From Yersinia alsatica (GTDB taxonomy: Bacteria; Pseudomonadota; Gammaproteobacteria; Enterobacterales; Enterobacteriaceae), in assembly GCF_902170305.1 (NCBI RefSeq), contig NZ_CABHWW010000011.1, forward strand, positions 434,001-498,000: a stretch of DNA of 64,000 nucleotides. The letters are read 5' to 3'. Each line of letters opens with the position of its first letter. The first letter of the stretch is position 1. Of this stretch, positions 46,677 through 56,825 are shown piece by piece. Position numbers and translations under genes: made by a program. Below the pieces are notes generated by a model. It ran no database searches and was not told where the DNA came from. It was given only the letters and a program-made list of their open reading frames with translations.

Positions 46677-48032
46677 TTATTCGCCGGGATTACGGCTACG
46701 ACCACGTGAAGATGGGCCTGCCGGGCGACGTTGACCATCAGCCTGGCTGCGTGGGCGGCTGTTACGGCTATCACCGCGACCTGCTGCGCCACCACCATTT
46801 TGCGGACGACCGGCGTTGCTGCCACGGCCCATTCCTGGACGTTGCGCGCCACGGCCCTGACGGCCATTTTGAATCGGATCCGCTTTAATGCTTGGGTCCG
46901 GCTCATAGCCATCCAGTGCGATACGTGGAATTTCACGTTTGAGCAAACGCTCGATATCACGCAGCAGTTTGTGTTCATCAACACAAACCAATGAAATCGC
47001 CTCACCGGTACGTTCCGCGCGGCCAGTACGACCAATACGGTGCACGTAATCTTCCGGTACGTTTGGCAACTCATAGTTAACCACATGAGGTAACTGGTCG
47101 ATGTCCAAACCACGGGCGGCGATATCAGTTGCTACCAATACGCGAATTTTGCCGTCTTTAAAATCAGCCAGTGCACGAGTACGCGCCCCTTGGCTCTTAT
47201 TACCATGAATAGCTGCGGCAGTAATGCCGTCTTTATTCAGCTGCTCAGCTAAATGGTTAGCGCCGTGCTTGGTGCGGTTGAACACCAATACTTGCTGCCA
47301 ATTACCTTCGCCAATCATCTGAGACAATAATTCACGTTTGCGGTTTTTATCCACAAAATGAACACTTTGTGCAATTTGCTCAGAAGCGGTGTTACGACGA
47401 GCCACTTCAACTGAAGCAGGGTTGTGCAGCAATTTGCTGGCCAAGCCTTTAATTTCATCAGAGAAAGTCGCGGAGAACAGCAGATTCTGGCGTTTAGCAG
47501 GCAGTTTTGCCAATACACGACGGATATCGTGAATAAAGCCCATATCCAGCATGCGGTCGGCTTCGTCCAATACCAAAATCTCAATCTTGGACAGATCAAC
47601 TGCATTCTGGTGTTCCAGATCCAGCAGACGGCCAGGTGTTGCGACCAAGATATCAACACCACCACGCAATTTCATCATCTGTGGGTTAATGCTAACGCCA
47701 CCAAATACCACCAGCGAACGCAGCTTCAGGTATTTGCTGTAACTCTGTACGTTTTCGTCAATCTGCGCAGCCAGCTCGCGGGTTGGCGTCAAAATCAACG
47801 CACGTACCGGACGACGGCCTTTAATGGGTTGTTGGTTCTGGCTCAGCAGTTGCAACAGCGGCAAGGTGAAACCAGCAGTTTTACCGGTACCGGTTTGCGC
47901 ACTGGCCATTAAATCACGGCCTTCCAGTACCACAGGGATTGCCTGACGCTGAATTGGCGTCGGCACAAGGTAGCCCTGCTCTTCAACAGCACGCAGGATG
48001 TCGGCGTTTAAGCCGAGAGAATCAAATGACAT
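46677..48032 (-). CDS. rhlE: RhlE, DEAD-box RNA helicase
   Basis: The 451-residue protein has all DEAD-box motifs: the Q motif [10 protein letters not shown], Walker [31 protein letters not shown], and in the second RecA domain [11 protein letters not shown] and HRIGRTGR. A Gly/Arg-rich tail from about residue 385 matches RhlE. It remodels RNA during ribosome assembly and mRNA decay. The start at 48032 (MSFDSLGL) gives the family length; a longer frame reaches 48188 without support. In E. coli rhlE is divergent from cecR and controlled by CecR, and the same layout is seen here. Confidence 0.94.
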   Translation of the reverse strand: MSFDSLGLNADILRAVEEQGYLVPTPIQRQAIPVVLEGRDLMASAQTGTGKTAGFTLPLLQLLSQNQQPIKGRRPVRALILTPTRELAAQIDENVQSYSKYLKLRSLVVFGGVSINPQMMKLRGGVDILVATPGRLLDLEHQNAVDLSKIEILVLDEADRMLDMGFIHDIRRVLAKLPAKRQNLLFSATFSDEIKGLASKLLHNPASVEVARRNTASEQIAQSVHFVDKNRKRELLSQMIGEGNWQQVLVFNRTKHGANHLAEQLNKDGITAAAIHGNKSQGARTRALADFKDGKIRVLVATDIAARGLDIDQLPHVVNYELPNVPEDYVHRIGRTGRAERTGEAISLVCVDEHKLLRDIERLLKREIPRIALDGYEPDPSIKADPIQNGRQGRGAQRPGMGRGSNAGRPQNGGGAAGRGDSRNSRPRSQADGQRRPAGPSSRGRSRNPGE

Positions 48033-48411
48033 ATTACGAAAAGCTCCAGATCTTCCCAATCCCGACGATATCGCCAGGTGCAGTTTCAAGGGAAGATTAT
48101 CAGACGAGGTATGAATTGAGGCATTACCACGAGGATTGGCACAAACTGCAGTGCACCATTGCGGCTGATTATAACAGATGTTTAGCAAGAAAAGGGATAT
48201 TTACGCGTTTCTTAAGATTTTTATTAGCGTAAACATCAGGAAAATTGATTTATTACTGGCAATTACCCTGCTTCTGATCACAAAAAAAGGGCTTCTACCC
48301 ACCATAACTTTACTTAGTCGTAGGGGTGGCCTAAAGTTAATCATATGATTGATTTATTATTTAGCTATCTATTAATATTAGCGAAAATGATCTTCATTGG
48401 GTATGGAGCCT
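48033..48411. other. rhlE-cecR divergent regulatory region
   Basis: About 380 bp without a gene. It holds the promoters of rhlE and cecR, and a TetR-type palindrome described separately. The right half is strongly AT-rich. Confidence 0.65.
48333..48356. promoter_or_regulatory. Candidate CecR operator
   Basis: AATCATATGATT is a perfect 12-bp palindrome at 48339-48350, and the wider 24 bp around it pair at 9 of 12 positions. It lies about 60 bp before cecR in the shared rhlE-cecR promoter region, where a TetR-type repressor of both genes would bind. The true CecR motif was not compared. Confidence 0.45.
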
Positions 48412-49110
48412 ATGTCTCACTCTTCAACACCATCAATACCAACCACGCCCCGTGGTGAACAAGCCCGTCAGCAGTTGATTCAGGCCGCAACCGAACTGTT
48501 CGGCGAGCAGGGTCTGAAAGGAGCGACCACCCGGGAAATTGCCCAGCGGGCAGACCAGAATATTGCCGCAATTACCTACTATTTCAATTCCAAAGAAGGT
48601 TTATATCTGGCAGTCGCGCAACAAATTGCCAACTTTATTAAGCAGGCCTTCGCGCCGCTGGCACAGGAAATTGATCAGTTTCTTCAACTCCCATCTCAGG
48701 AGCAAAGTCCAGAGCAACAGCTACACTATATCCGCCGCGGATTACTGGAATTCAGCCATTTAATGACACAACCAGAAACGCTGAATATCAGCAAAATAAT
48801 GGCTCGTGAACAGCTATCTCCCAGTGATGCATACCTTCTGATACATACCCAGATTATTGCACCACTGCACCAAAAGCTGAATCAGTTGCTGGCTGCATTT
48901 ATTGGTGCTGATGCTCGCGCCACTAAAACCATTATTCATACCCATGCATTAATCGGCGAAGTTCTGGCTTTTCGTATGGGTCGCGAGACAATCCGCCGAC
49001 AAGCAGGATGGCTAGATATTGGTGAAGCTGAAAGTGAAATGATTAATCAAGTGCTTATCGAACATATTGACCTGCTTCTCTACGGACTGCGGGCCAAAAC
49101 ATTAGGGTGA
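48412..49110 (+). CDS. cecR: CecR (YbiH), TetR-family regulator
   Basis: The approximately 232-residue protein has an N-terminal TetR helix-turn-helix (GATTREIAQRADQNIAAITYYFNSKEGLYLA) and a C-terminal ligand-binding domain of the DUF1956/CecR kind. In E. coli CecR controls rhlE and the downstream ybhGFSR genes and affects sensitivity to cefoperazone and chloramphenicol. Start choice is between ATGs at 48403 and 48412; GGAG lies close before the second. It is the first gene of a cecR-ybhGFSR operon (34 bp to ybhG). Confidence 0.92.
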   Translation: MSHSSTPSIPTTPRGEQARQQLIQAATELFGEQGLKGATTREIAQRADQNIAAITYYFNSKEGLYLAVAQQIANFIKQAFAPLAQEIDQFLQLPSQEQSPEQQLHYIRRGLLEFSHLMTQPETLNISKIMAREQLSPSDAYLLIHTQIIAPLHQKLNQLLAAFIGADARATKTIIHTHALIGEVLAFRMGRETIRRQAGWLDIGEAESEMINQVLIEHIDLLLYGLRAKTLG

Positions 49111-49143
49111 TGTAATCAATATCAGTAACAGATAGGGAGCATT

Positions 49144-50130
49144 ATGAATCGCAAGAAGATTATAGTGGCCGTCGTTATTGTCGCGTTATTGGCGGCGATA
49201 GGTTACGGATGGAGTTATTATCGTCAACAACATGATGCCTCATTGACGTTATATGGCAATGTCGACATCCGTACCGTAAATCTGGGCTTCCGAGTGGCTG
49301 GCCGCCTGGCATCTCTATCTGTTGATGAAGGGGATAAAATTCAGCCGGGACAAGAACTGGGTAAACTGGATGATGGCCCTTATCTCAACGCCCTCAAACA
49401 AGCGCAAGCTAATGTGCAAAGTGCGCAAGCGCAGCTGGCTTTACTGAAAGCCGGGTATCGGGAAGAAGAGATTGCTCAAGTCAAATCCGAAGTTTCTCAG
49501 CGTGAAGCCGCATTCAGTTATGCGGATAGCTTCCTTAAACGCCAGCAAGGGTTATGGGCGAGTAAAGCGACCTCTGCCAACGAGTTAGAGAATGCCCGAA
49601 CCGCACGTAATCAGGCGCAGGCAAATCTACAGGCATCAAAAGATAAACTTGCACAATATTTAAGTGGTAATCGCCCGCAGGAAATTGCTCAGGCCGAGGC
49701 TAATCTGGCTCAGAGCGAAGCCGAGCTGGCGCAAGCCCAACTGAATCTACAAGACACCACCCTGCTCTCGCCATCCTCAGGTACCGTGCTCACTCGCGCC
49801 GTTGAACCGGGCACAATTTTGTCTGCCAGCAATACCGTCTTTACCCTTTCGCTGACTGACCCAGTCTGGGTGCGGGCTTATGTGAGTGAACCTCATCTCA
49901 ACCAGGCCATTCCAGGCACGGAAGTTGAGGTCTTTACTGATGGCCGCCCAAACAAGCCTTATCACGGCAAAATAGGTTTCGTGTCGCCGACGGCTGAATT
50001 TACCCCGAAAAGTGTGGAAACTCCGGACTTACGTACTGACCTGGTTTATCGCTTGCGCATTATCATCACCGATGCTGATGAATCACTGCGGCAAGGTATG
50101 CCTGTCACCGTCCGTTTTGTACAACCTTAA
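49144..50130 (+). CDS. ybhG: YbhG, HlyD-family periplasmic adaptor
   Basis: The 328-residue protein has one N-terminal membrane anchor ([17 protein letters not shown]), a biotinyl-lipoyl-like domain ([21 protein letters not shown]), a long coiled-coil hairpin (about residues 75-205, rich in Ala/Gln/Glu heptads), and a beta-barrel domain. It is the membrane-fusion part of the YbhGFSR efflux system, linking the ABC transporter to an outer-membrane channel. AGGGAG lies just before the ATG. E. coli YbhG is the close match. Confidence 0.92.
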   Translation: MNRKKIIVAVVIVALLAAIGYGWSYYRQQHDASLTLYGNVDIRTVNLGFRVAGRLASLSVDEGDKIQPGQELGKLDDGPYLNALKQAQANVQSAQAQLALLKAGYREEEIAQVKSEVSQREAAFSYADSFLKRQQGLWASKATSANELENARTARNQAQANLQASKDKLAQYLSGNRPQEIAQAEANLAQSEAELAQAQLNLQDTTLLSPSSGTVLTRAVEPGTILSASNTVFTLSLTDPVWVRAYVSEPHLNQAIPGTEVEVFTDGRPNKPYHGKIGFVSPTAEFTPKSVETPDLRTDLVYRLRIIITDADESLRQGMPVTVRFVQP

Positions 50131-50143
50131 GGCGGCATGAGTT

Positions 50144-51895
50144 ATGAATGGAATCCAGCATCTTATTACTTTGGAAGGAGTCGAAAAATCCTTCCCCGGA
50201 CTGGAGAGTCCTGCCGTTGCTAGCCTGACAACCGAAATCCGCAGTGGTGCGGTCACAGGGTTGGTCGGGCCGGATGGTGCCGGTAAAACCACATTATTAC
50301 GCATGTTGGCAGGCTTGCTAAAACCCAGCCAAGGCAAGATGACCGTCGTCGGTCTGGACCCACTGGAAAATGATCGTCAGTTACATTCAATTCTTGGATA
50401 CATGCCGCAAAAATTTGGTTTATATGAAGATTTGACGGTAATAGAGAATCTGACGCTGTATGCTGACCTACGTGGTGTGACGGGTGAAGAGCGCCGCCAA
50501 ACCTTTGAACGGCTGCTGACATTTACGGATTTGACCCGCTTTACCGAACGGCTGGCGGGCAAGCTCTCTGGTGGGATGAAACAGAAGCTGGGATTGGCCT
50601 GTACCTTGGTTGGCCAGCCAAAAGTGTTACTGTTGGATGAGCCGGGTGTGGGGGTTGACCCCATCTCACGCCGTGAGTTATGGCGCATGGTGCATGAGTT
50701 GGCCAGTGACGGCATGCTTATCTTGTGGAGCACATCCTATCTTGATGAAGCAGAGCAGTGCCGTGAAGTATTGCTGCTCAACGAAGGTAAATTGCTGTAT
50801 AGCGGTGCGCCGCAAAGCCTGACACAGCGTATGAGTGGCCGGACGATTTTGGTTGCAGCCCAAACAGGAACCAACCGCAAACTGTTGCAGCATGCTCTGA
50901 CCCTACCTGAGGTGAGTGATGGGGTGATTCAAGGGAAATATGTGCGGCTGATCCTCAAGCCAGATGTGGATCACCGTCAAATTCCCTCCCTGTTAAATCA
51001 ACCGAACACCGATGTGATGGAGGCAGAACCGCGCTTCGAGGATGCCTTTATTGACCTGTTGGGCGGTGGCCCAGCCAGTGAATCGGCCCTGGCAAAAATA
51101 ATGCCTAAAGTTGAAGGCAGCCACGATGAGACAGTAATTGAAGCGCAAGAATTAACCAAGAAATTTGGTGATTTTGCTGCCACTGATCATGTCAATTTTC
51201 AGGTAAAACGCGGTGAAATATTTGGCTTACTCGGGCCGAATGGCGCGGGTAAATCAACCACATTTAAAATGATGTGCGGCTTGCTGGTCCCTAGCTCTGG
51301 CAAAGCATTGGTGCTGGATATGGATCTGAAGACCAGCTCAGGTAAAGCACGGCAACATTTGGGTTATATGGCGCAGAAATTCTCGCTGTATGGCAACCTG
51401 ACCGTTGAGCAGAATCTGAAATTTTTCTCCGGTGTTTATGGCCTGCAAGGTAAAACCCAGCGCGACAAAATAGCCGATATGACGTCGGCCTTTAATTTCA
51501 GCCCCATTCTCAAACAAACTCCGGACTCTCTACCGCTGGGTTTTAAACAGCGACTGGCGCTGGCCTGCGCTTTAATGCATGAGCCAGACATCCTGTTTCT
51601 TGATGAGCCCACCTCGGGTGTTGACCCCCTCACTCGCCGTGAATTCTGGTTACATATCAATGGGATGGTAGATAAAGGTGTGACTGTTATGGTCACCACC
51701 CACTTTATGGATGAGGCCGAATACTGTGACCGTATCGGGCTGGTTTACCGAGGTAAGATTATTGCTGCCGGCACGCCAGATGAGCTAAAGCAGCAAGTCG
51801 CCACTGATGAAAATCTTAACCCATCGATGGAAGAAGCATTTATCGGGTTGGTCCAGCGCTACGACCAGCAGAGTGATAAGGAGCAACAGCCATGA
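50144..51895 (+). CDS. ybhF: YbhF, tandem ABC ATPase of the YbhFSR exporter
   Basis: The 583-residue protein has two fused ABC ATPase domains. The first has Walker [10 protein letters not shown], signature [12 protein letters not shown] and Walker [13 protein letters not shown]; the second has GPNGAGKST, a degenerate signature [12 protein letters not shown] and [11 protein letters not shown] with the H-loop TTHFMDEAE. The first H-loop is STSYLDEAE, with Ser/Tyr where His is usual, so only one full composite site may be active. It energises YbhS and YbhR. Its stop overlaps ybhS by 4 bp. Confidence 0.93.
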   Translation: MNGIQHLITLEGVEKSFPGLESPAVASLTTEIRSGAVTGLVGPDGAGKTTLLRMLAGLLKPSQGKMTVVGLDPLENDRQLHSILGYMPQKFGLYEDLTVIENLTLYADLRGVTGEERRQTFERLLTFTDLTRFTERLAGKLSGGMKQKLGLACTLVGQPKVLLLDEPGVGVDPISRRELWRMVHELASDGMLILWSTSYLDEAEQCREVLLLNEGKLLYSGAPQSLTQRMSGRTILVAAQTGTNRKLLQHALTLPEVSDGVIQGKYVRLILKPDVDHRQIPSLLNQPNTDVMEAEPRFEDAFIDLLGGGPASESALAKIMPKVEGSHDETVIEAQELTKKFGDFAATDHVNFQVKRGEIFGLLGPNGAGKSTTFKMMCGLLVPSSGKALVLDMDLKTSSGKARQHLGYMAQKFSLYGNLTVEQNLKFFSGVYGLQGKTQRDKIADMTSAFNFSPILKQTPDSLPLGFKQRLALACALMHEPDILFLDEPTSGVDPLTRREFWLHINGMVDKGVTVMVTTHFMDEAEYCDRIGLVYRGKIIAAGTPDELKQQVATDENLNPSMEEAFIGLVQRYDQQSDKEQQP

Positions 51896-53097
51896 CCGAG
51901 CCATCGCTATTAGCTACAGATAAATTGCCGGTCAATAAACTACCGGAAAGTGAGGGCGAGACTTATCAGGACACCGGCTTTTCCTGGCGTCGCCTGCGTG
52001 CCTTATGCCGCAAAGAGACTCGGCAGATTTTGCGTGACCCCAGCAGTGGGTTGATCGCTTTTGTTATCCCATTGTTATTACTATTTATTTTTGGCTATGG
52101 TATCAATCTGGATTCCAGCAAACTGCATGTCGGCATTTTAATGGAACAACAGAGCAAGCCGGCACAAGACTTGGCTAATGCATTTGCCAGCTCGCCTTAT
52201 ATCTCCCCGCAAATCAGTGATAATCGCCAAGCTCTGATTCAGGCAATGCAAGCCGGTAAAATTCGCGGATTAATTGTGATCCCCAATGATTTTGCCGAGC
52301 AACTCGCACGACCAGAGAGCAAAGCACCGATTCAGGTGATTACTGACGGCAGTGAGCCTAATACCGCTAACTTTGTACAGGGTTATGCGCAAGGAGTATG
52401 GCAAATCTGGCAACAGCAACAGGCGCAAAACTTGGGGCAAACCAATGACCCACTGATTGAAATTCAGGTCCGTTATTGGTTTAACCCTGCCGCCATCAGC
52501 CGCCACTTTATCATTCCGGGGGCCATAACCATTATTATGACGGTGATTGGGGCTATCCTGACATCACTGGTGATTGCCCGTGAATGGGAGCGCGGCACCA
52601 TGGAAGCGCTGCTATCAACTCAGGTCACACGCAGTGAATTGCTATTATCAAAGCTAATCCCCTATTACGTCCTTGGTATGGTTGCCATGACACTCTGTAT
52701 GGTGGTGTCGGTGTTTATCCTCGGCGTACCTTATCGAGGGTCATTGTGGATATTATTTGTTATCACCAGCTTGTTCTTAGCCAGCACTCTGGGGATGGGG
52801 CTGCTGATTTCCACGATCACGCGTAACCAGTTCAATGCCGCCATGATAGCGCTGAATGCAGCATTCCTACCGGCAGTCATGCTCTCGGGCTTTATTTTTG
52901 AAATTGATAGCATGCCCGCCATTGTGCGTGCCGTGACTTATATCATTCCTGCCCGCTATTTTGTCAGTAGTCTACAAAGTCTGTTCCTGGCAGGCAATAT
53001 CGGTACCGTTCTGGTGATTAACTTGCTGTTCCTAATCGCATCTGCCGCAGTATTTATTGGTCTGACAGCATGGAAAACACATCGCAGGCTAGATTAA
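51892..53097 (+). CDS. ybhS: YbhS, ABC-2 type permease
   Basis: The 401-residue protein has an ABC-2 layout: an early cytoplasmic segment ending in the first membrane helix ([17 protein letters not shown]), a large periplasmic domain (about 80-200), and five C-terminal membrane helices with [30 protein letters not shown] in the connecting loop. It is longer at the N-terminus than E. coli YbhS by about 24 residues (a polar stretch before [10 protein letters not shown]), and translational coupling to ybhF supports the upstream ATG. It pairs with YbhR for export. Confidence 0.92.
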   Translation: MTEPSLLATDKLPVNKLPESEGETYQDTGFSWRRLRALCRKETRQILRDPSSGLIAFVIPLLLLFIFGYGINLDSSKLHVGILMEQQSKPAQDLANAFASSPYISPQISDNRQALIQAMQAGKIRGLIVIPNDFAEQLARPESKAPIQVITDGSEPNTANFVQGYAQGVWQIWQQQQAQNLGQTNDPLIEIQVRYWFNPAAISRHFIIPGAITIIMTVIGAILTSLVIAREWERGTMEALLSTQVTRSELLLSKLIPYYVLGMVAMTLCMVVSVFILGVPYRGSLWILFVITSLFLASTLGMGLLISTITRNQFNAAMIALNAAFLPAVMLSGFIFEIDSMPAIVRAVTYIIPARYFVSSLQSLFLAGNIGTVLVINLLFLIASAAVFIGLTAWKTHRRLD

Positions 53098-53113
53098 AGG
53101 AAGAGAGTAAAAT

Positions 53114-54220
53114 ATGTTTCATCGCCTTTATACATTGATTATTAAAGAGTTGCAGTCGCTATTACGCGAACCGCAGACCCGTGCGATATTAATCATGCCA
53201 GTGATAATGCAGGTGATCTTATTCCCATTCGCCGCCACGTTGGAAGTGACCAATGCCACCATCGCTATTTACAGCGAAGACAGCGGCAAAGCCTCGGTAG
53301 AACTCACCCAACGTTTTGCCAAAGCCGAAGCATTTTCTCATGTACTGTTGCTGCACAGTCCGCAAGAGATCCGGCCCGTTATTGATAACCAGAAAGCGCT
53401 GTTGTTGATCCGCTTCCCTGAGCAGTTCAGTGCTGATTTGGCCAACGGCAAAACCACCCAATTACAGCTTGTGCTAGATGGGCGCAATTCTAACAGTGCC
53501 CAGATAGCCGCAAATTATATTCAACAGATTGTACAAGATTACCAACTGGAACTGACCAGTGGCCAAATCAAGCCCAATAACAGTGAGTTAGTTATCCGCA
53601 ATTGGTATAACCCAAATTTGGACTACAAATGGTTTGTGGTGCCATCATTAATTGCGATGATTACGACGATTGGCGTACTGATAGTGACGTCACTATCAGT
53701 GGCGCGTGAGCGGGAACAAGGTACGCTAGAACAGTTACTCGTTTCTCCGTTAACGACCTGGCAAATCTTTATCGGCAAGGCGGTGCCAGCACTGATTGTC
53801 GCTACCTTCCAGGCGACTATCGTGTTGTTTATCGGTATATTTTTCTATCAAATCCCCTTTGCAGGCTCGCTGGCGCTATTTTATGGCACCATGCTGCTCT
53901 ATGGCCTCTCTTTAGTCGGTTTTGGATTGTTGATTTCCTCGCTATGTTCAACTCAGCAGCAAGCATTTATCGGCGTGTTTGTCTTTATGATGCCGGCTAT
54001 TCTGCTCTCGGGTTATGTCTCGCCAGTGGAGAACATGCCAATCTGGCTGCAAAATATCACGTGGATCAATCCTATCCGCCATTTTACTGACATCACCAAA
54101 CAGATTTACCTCAAGGATGCCAGCTTCGATATTATCTGGCACAGCTTGTGGCCGCTGCTGGTTATTACCGTCACCACGGGAAGTGTTGCGTATGGGATGT
54201 TCCGGCGGAAAATAGCCTAA
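53114..54220 (+). CDS. ybhR: YbhR, ABC-2 type permease
   Basis: The 368-residue permease matches E. coli YbhR: TM1 after [21 protein letters not shown], a periplasmic domain, and five C-terminal helices with [29 protein letters not shown] in the loop. Together with YbhS it forms the membrane channel of a tripartite efflux system; reported E. coli roles include drug and sodium/lithium tolerance. It is the last gene of the operon, 16 bp after ybhS. Confidence 0.93.
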   Translation: MFHRLYTLIIKELQSLLREPQTRAILIMPVIMQVILFPFAATLEVTNATIAIYSEDSGKASVELTQRFAKAEAFSHVLLLHSPQEIRPVIDNQKALLLIRFPEQFSADLANGKTTQLQLVLDGRNSNSAQIAANYIQQIVQDYQLELTSGQIKPNNSELVIRNWYNPNLDYKWFVVPSLIAMITTIGVLIVTSLSVAREREQGTLEQLLVSPLTTWQIFIGKAVPALIVATFQATIVLFIGIFFYQIPFAGSLALFYGTMLLYGLSLVGFGLLISSLCSTQQQAFIGVFVFMMPAILLSGYVSPVENMPIWLQNITWINPIRHFTDITKQIYLKDASFDIIWHSLWPLLVITVTTGSVAYGMFRRKIA

Positions 54221-54246
54221 GGTTTATCGCCAGTTTGATTGGGTGC

Positions 54247-54264
54247 AGGAGGCTCAGCCCTCCT
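54247..54264 (+). terminator. Stem-loop just after ybhR
   Basis: AGGAGG and CCTCCT form a short stem around CTCAGC, 26 bp past the ybhR stop. No real T tract follows, so it is at best a weak terminator or a 3' protective stem. Confidence 0.4.
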
Positions 54265-54363
54265 ATTCGGTTTAGATATTAGGTAGTCAGCTATATCAAT
54301 ATCAGCCGAACCTGATCACTAACTCTATTCCAGCCAAAACCAGCCTCCAATTTCAAAAAACAA

Positions 54364-54388
54364 AAAGGACACCAAGTTGGTGTCCTTT
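54364..54388. terminator. Bidirectional terminator between ybhR and ybhL
   Basis: AAAGGACACCAA and TTGGTGTCCTTT form a near-continuous palindrome, flanked by A-rich and T-rich ends (TTTATTATTTC to the right, TTTTTG on the other strand). It lies between the convergent ybhR and ybhL genes. Confidence 0.85.
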
Positions 54389-54469
54389 ATTATTTCAAAC
54401 TACATAACTGAATTTAAGCAGCGTACGGTGGGCAAACTTGCCTTGTCGTAACCCTTTTTATCAAGGTGA

Positions 54470-55180
54470 TTAACGGCGGTTGCCGAAAATCCGCAGCAGC
54501 ATCAGGAACAAGTTGATGAAATCAAGATACAGGGTCAATGCGCCCACGATGGAGTATTTACGGAACCCATCTTTATCATTGGCATCTAACTGCGCGCCCA
54601 TATTTTTCAGCTTCTGGGTATCGTAAGCAGTCAAACCGACAAACACCAACACACCGATGTAGGTCACAGCCCACATCAACGCGGTGCTCTTCAGCCAGAT
54701 GTTAACAATAGAAGCTAACACGATACCAATCAGGCCCATAAACAGCATGCTGCCCATGCCACTTAAATCACGTTTGGTGGTATAGCCGTAGAAACTCATG
54801 GCACCGAACATACCAGCCGCAATCAGGAATGTGCTGGCGATAGAAGAGCTGGTATACATGATGAAAATACTAGAGATAGTCAGCCCGGTTAATGCTGAAT
54901 ACAGCATAAACAAGCTGGTTGCCATCGTACCGCTGAGGCGATTAACCATCCCGGAAATAACAAACACCAGACCTAACTGAACAATAATCAGCCCAAAAAA
55001 GGTGATCTGGCTGGAGAAGATAAAGTTAAGGACCGCAGGAGTATTCGCTGCGTACCAGGCGACAACCGCCGTTAATAACAGACCACAGGTCATCCAGCCG
55101 TATACCTGCGCCATATATGCCTGAATGCCAGAGTTGGCACGTTCGACAATTGAACCATTAGAGCGTGGATAGCGATCCAT
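54470..55180 (-). CDS. ybhL: YbhL, BAX inhibitor-1 family membrane protein
   Basis: The 236-residue protein has seven membrane segments and the Bax1-I (TMBIM) signature: FMLYSALTGLTISSIF, GAMSFYGYTTKRDLSGMG, and GLTAYDTQKLKNM with the conserved Asp, then a C-terminal LYLDFINLFLMLLRIFGNRR. It is nearly identical to E. coli YbhL in length. Homologues are pH-sensitive Ca2+ leak channels; function in enterobacteria is unproven. AAGGT lies 8 nt before the ATG at 55180, so the extra six residues up to 55198 are not used. Confidence 0.93.
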   Translation of the reverse strand: MDRYPRSNGSIVERANSGIQAYMAQVYGWMTCGLLLTAVVAWYAANTPAVLNFIFSSQITFFGLIIVQLGLVFVISGMVNRLSGTMATSLFMLYSALTGLTISSIFIMYTSSSIASTFLIAAGMFGAMSFYGYTTKRDLSGMGSMLFMGLIGIVLASIVNIWLKSTALMWAVTYIGVLVFVGLTAYDTQKLKNMGAQLDANDKDGFRKYSIVGALTLYLDFINLFLMLLRIFGNRR

Positions 55181-55322
55181 GGTAGTTACCTTATGCATAA
55201 AATAATGAAACAGGCTATCAACTGACAGCCCACCGACTCTTTAAGGGTACCACAGAAATACAGTAAACAAGGGAGTAAAAATAGGCATTTAGGAGCAATC
55301 TTTACACGGGTTTACGTACAGT

Positions 55323-55778
55323 TCACCAGCGCTTGGCAGCAGCATGGTCGCTGTCCCGTGATTCGACCCAGCGCTCACCCTCAGCAGTGGCTTCCCGCTT
55401 CCAGAATGGTGCCCGCGTTTTCAGATAGTCCATAATAAATTCTGCTGACTCAAACGCCATGCTGCGATGTGCACTGGTCACACCGACAAAGACAATCTCA
55501 TCTCCGGGGAACAGCGGCCCCACTCGATGAATAACGGAAACGCGCTGTAATGGCCAACGGCTGCGTGCTTCGCTAATAATTTCACCCAGTGCTTTTTCTG
55601 TCATTCCCGGGTAATGCTCCAGTGTCAGAGCACTGACATTCGCACCCAGATTATGGTTACGAACCTTGCCGGTGAAGGTCACTACCGCACCATCTTCATC
55701 ACATTGCGACAACCAGTTATATTCATCACCAACATTGAATGCCTCTGGTCCAACACGAATACGGGTATTCTCCATCAT
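55323..55778 (-). CDS. moaE: MoaE, molybdopterin synthase large subunit
   Basis: The 151-residue protein matches MoaE: DEDGAVVTFTGKVRNHN, LTLEHYPGMTEKAL, VIHRVGPLFPGDEIVFVGVTSAHR and KTRAPFWKRE with the catalytic lysines. With MoaD it inserts two sulfurs into precursor Z (cPMP) to form molybdopterin. Its ATG overlaps the moaD stop. Confidence 0.95.
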   Translation of the reverse strand: MMENTRIRVGPEAFNVGDEYNWLSQCDEDGAVVTFTGKVRNHNLGANVSALTLEHYPGMTEKALGEIISEARSRWPLQRVSVIHRVGPLFPGDEIVFVGVTSAHRSMAFESAEFIMDYLKTRAPFWKREATAEGERWVESRDSDHAAAKRW

Positions 55779-56023
55779 CAGCCCCCAGTGACTGGCGGGA
55801 AGAAAGCCACTTCGTCGCCCGCAACCAGTGGGTGCTGAGCATTAACTAGCGATTGATTCACTGCGGTGAGCAATTTGCCCTCTTCTAGCGCCAACTGCCA
55901 GCGCTCCCCTCGTTGACACAGGGACTGTCGCAGAGCATCGACTGTGGGAAATTCCGCAGCCAATTGTAGACGGTCAGTTCCTACCAGCTCACGAACCTGA
56001 GCAAAAAATAGAATCTCAATCAT
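55778..56023 (-). CDS. moaD: MoaD, molybdopterin synthase sulfur carrier
   Basis: The 81-residue ubiquitin-like protein starts [15 protein letters not shown] and ends [10 protein letters not shown], with the C-terminal Gly-Gly that is adenylated by MoeB and thiocarboxylated. It inserts its tail into MoaE. It overlaps moaC by 4 bp and moaE by one base pair. Confidence 0.95.
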   Translation of the reverse strand: MIEILFFAQVRELVGTDRLQLAAEFPTVDALRQSLCQRGERWQLALEEGKLLTAVNQSLVNAQHPLVAGDEVAFFPPVTGG

Positions 56024-56499
56024 GAATTCACCTTAAAATCACCGGATTTCCCGCCACTTTTTGCCAACAGGCGAACCGGGCCAATTATCATGTCTTTCTG
56101 TACCGCTTTGCACATATCATAAATTGTCAGCGCCGCGACAGACGCCGCCGTCAGGGCTTCCATCTCTACCCCAGTTTTACCGGTTAGGCGGCAGCAGGAT
56201 TCAATACGAACTCGGTTATGCTCCGGTTGGGCTTCCAGTTGCACTTCCACTTTAGTCAGCAGTAGCGGATGGCATAATGGGATTAATTCCCAAGTTCGTT
56301 TGGCCGCCTGAATCCCGGCAATTCGGGCAGTGGCAAAGACATCACCTTTATGATGGCTACCGTCAATAATCATCGCCAGTGTCGCGGCGTGCATTTCAAC
56401 AAAAGCTTCCGCACGCGCTTCGCGTACGGTTTCAGCTTTGGCTGAAACATCCACCATATGGGCTTCGCCAGCGGCATTGATGTGCGTTAGTTGGGTCAT
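56020..56499 (-). CDS. moaC: MoaC, cyclic pyranopterin monophosphate synthase
   Basis: The 159-residue protein shows the MoaC fold motifs: [22 protein letters not shown], then [29 protein letters not shown] near the end. It converts the MoaA product to cPMP. AGGAA lies just before the ATG. The 326 bp upstream, where moaB sits in E. coli, contain only repeats; moaB is absent from the locus. Confidence 0.95.
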   Translation of the reverse strand: MTQLTHINAAGEAHMVDVSAKAETVREARAEAFVEMHAATLAMIIDGSHHKGDVFATARIAGIQAAKRTWELIPLCHPLLLTKVEVQLEAQPEHNRVRIESCCRLTGKTGVEMEALTAASVAALTIYDMCKAVQKDMIIGPVRLLAKSGGKSGDFKVNS

Positions 56500-56511
56500 A
56501 AAATTCCTATT

Positions 56512-56825
56512 CCCTTCGTTCTTGACGTTGCAGGGGTGTTAGCTGCCCTCATGCACCCGAATCACTTACTGATGTAAGCTCATCGGGATTTATTCGCTTG
56601 CTGCCTACCTGTAACGCCAATAACTTTGGGAATTTCCCTTCGCTCCTGACATTGTAGAGGTTAGCTGCCCTCATGCACTCGAATCACTTACCGATGTAAG
56701 CTCATCGGGATTTATTCGCTTGCTGCCTACCTGTAGCGCCAATAACTTTGGGAATTTCCCTTCATTCCTGACGTTGTAGAGGTTAGCTGCCCTCATGCAC
56801 CCGAATCACTTACTTATATAAGCTA
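56512..56825. repeat. Tandem ERIC-type repeats in the usual moaB position
   Basis: Three direct copies of an about 123-bp unit start near 56512, 56636 and 56758; the first two are complete and about 95 percent alike, the third stops at the moaA stop codon. On the minus strand each reads GATGAGCTTACATCAGTAAG...GGGTGCATGAGGGCAGC..., resembling the ERIC consensus (AGCTTACATAAGTAAGTGACTGGGGTGAG). The repeats replace the moaB position and lie inside the presumed moaACDE transcript, where they would form strong RNA stems. Confidence 0.8.

Noticed and set aside
46670-47113. 147-codon frame overlapping the rhlE tail
   Set aside because: Same strand, shifted frame of the repetitive Gly/Arg-coding part of rhlE; a shadow of that gene.
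50610-50893. Short frames overlapping ybhF
   Set aside because: Out-of-frame and antisense shadows of the first ATPase domain.
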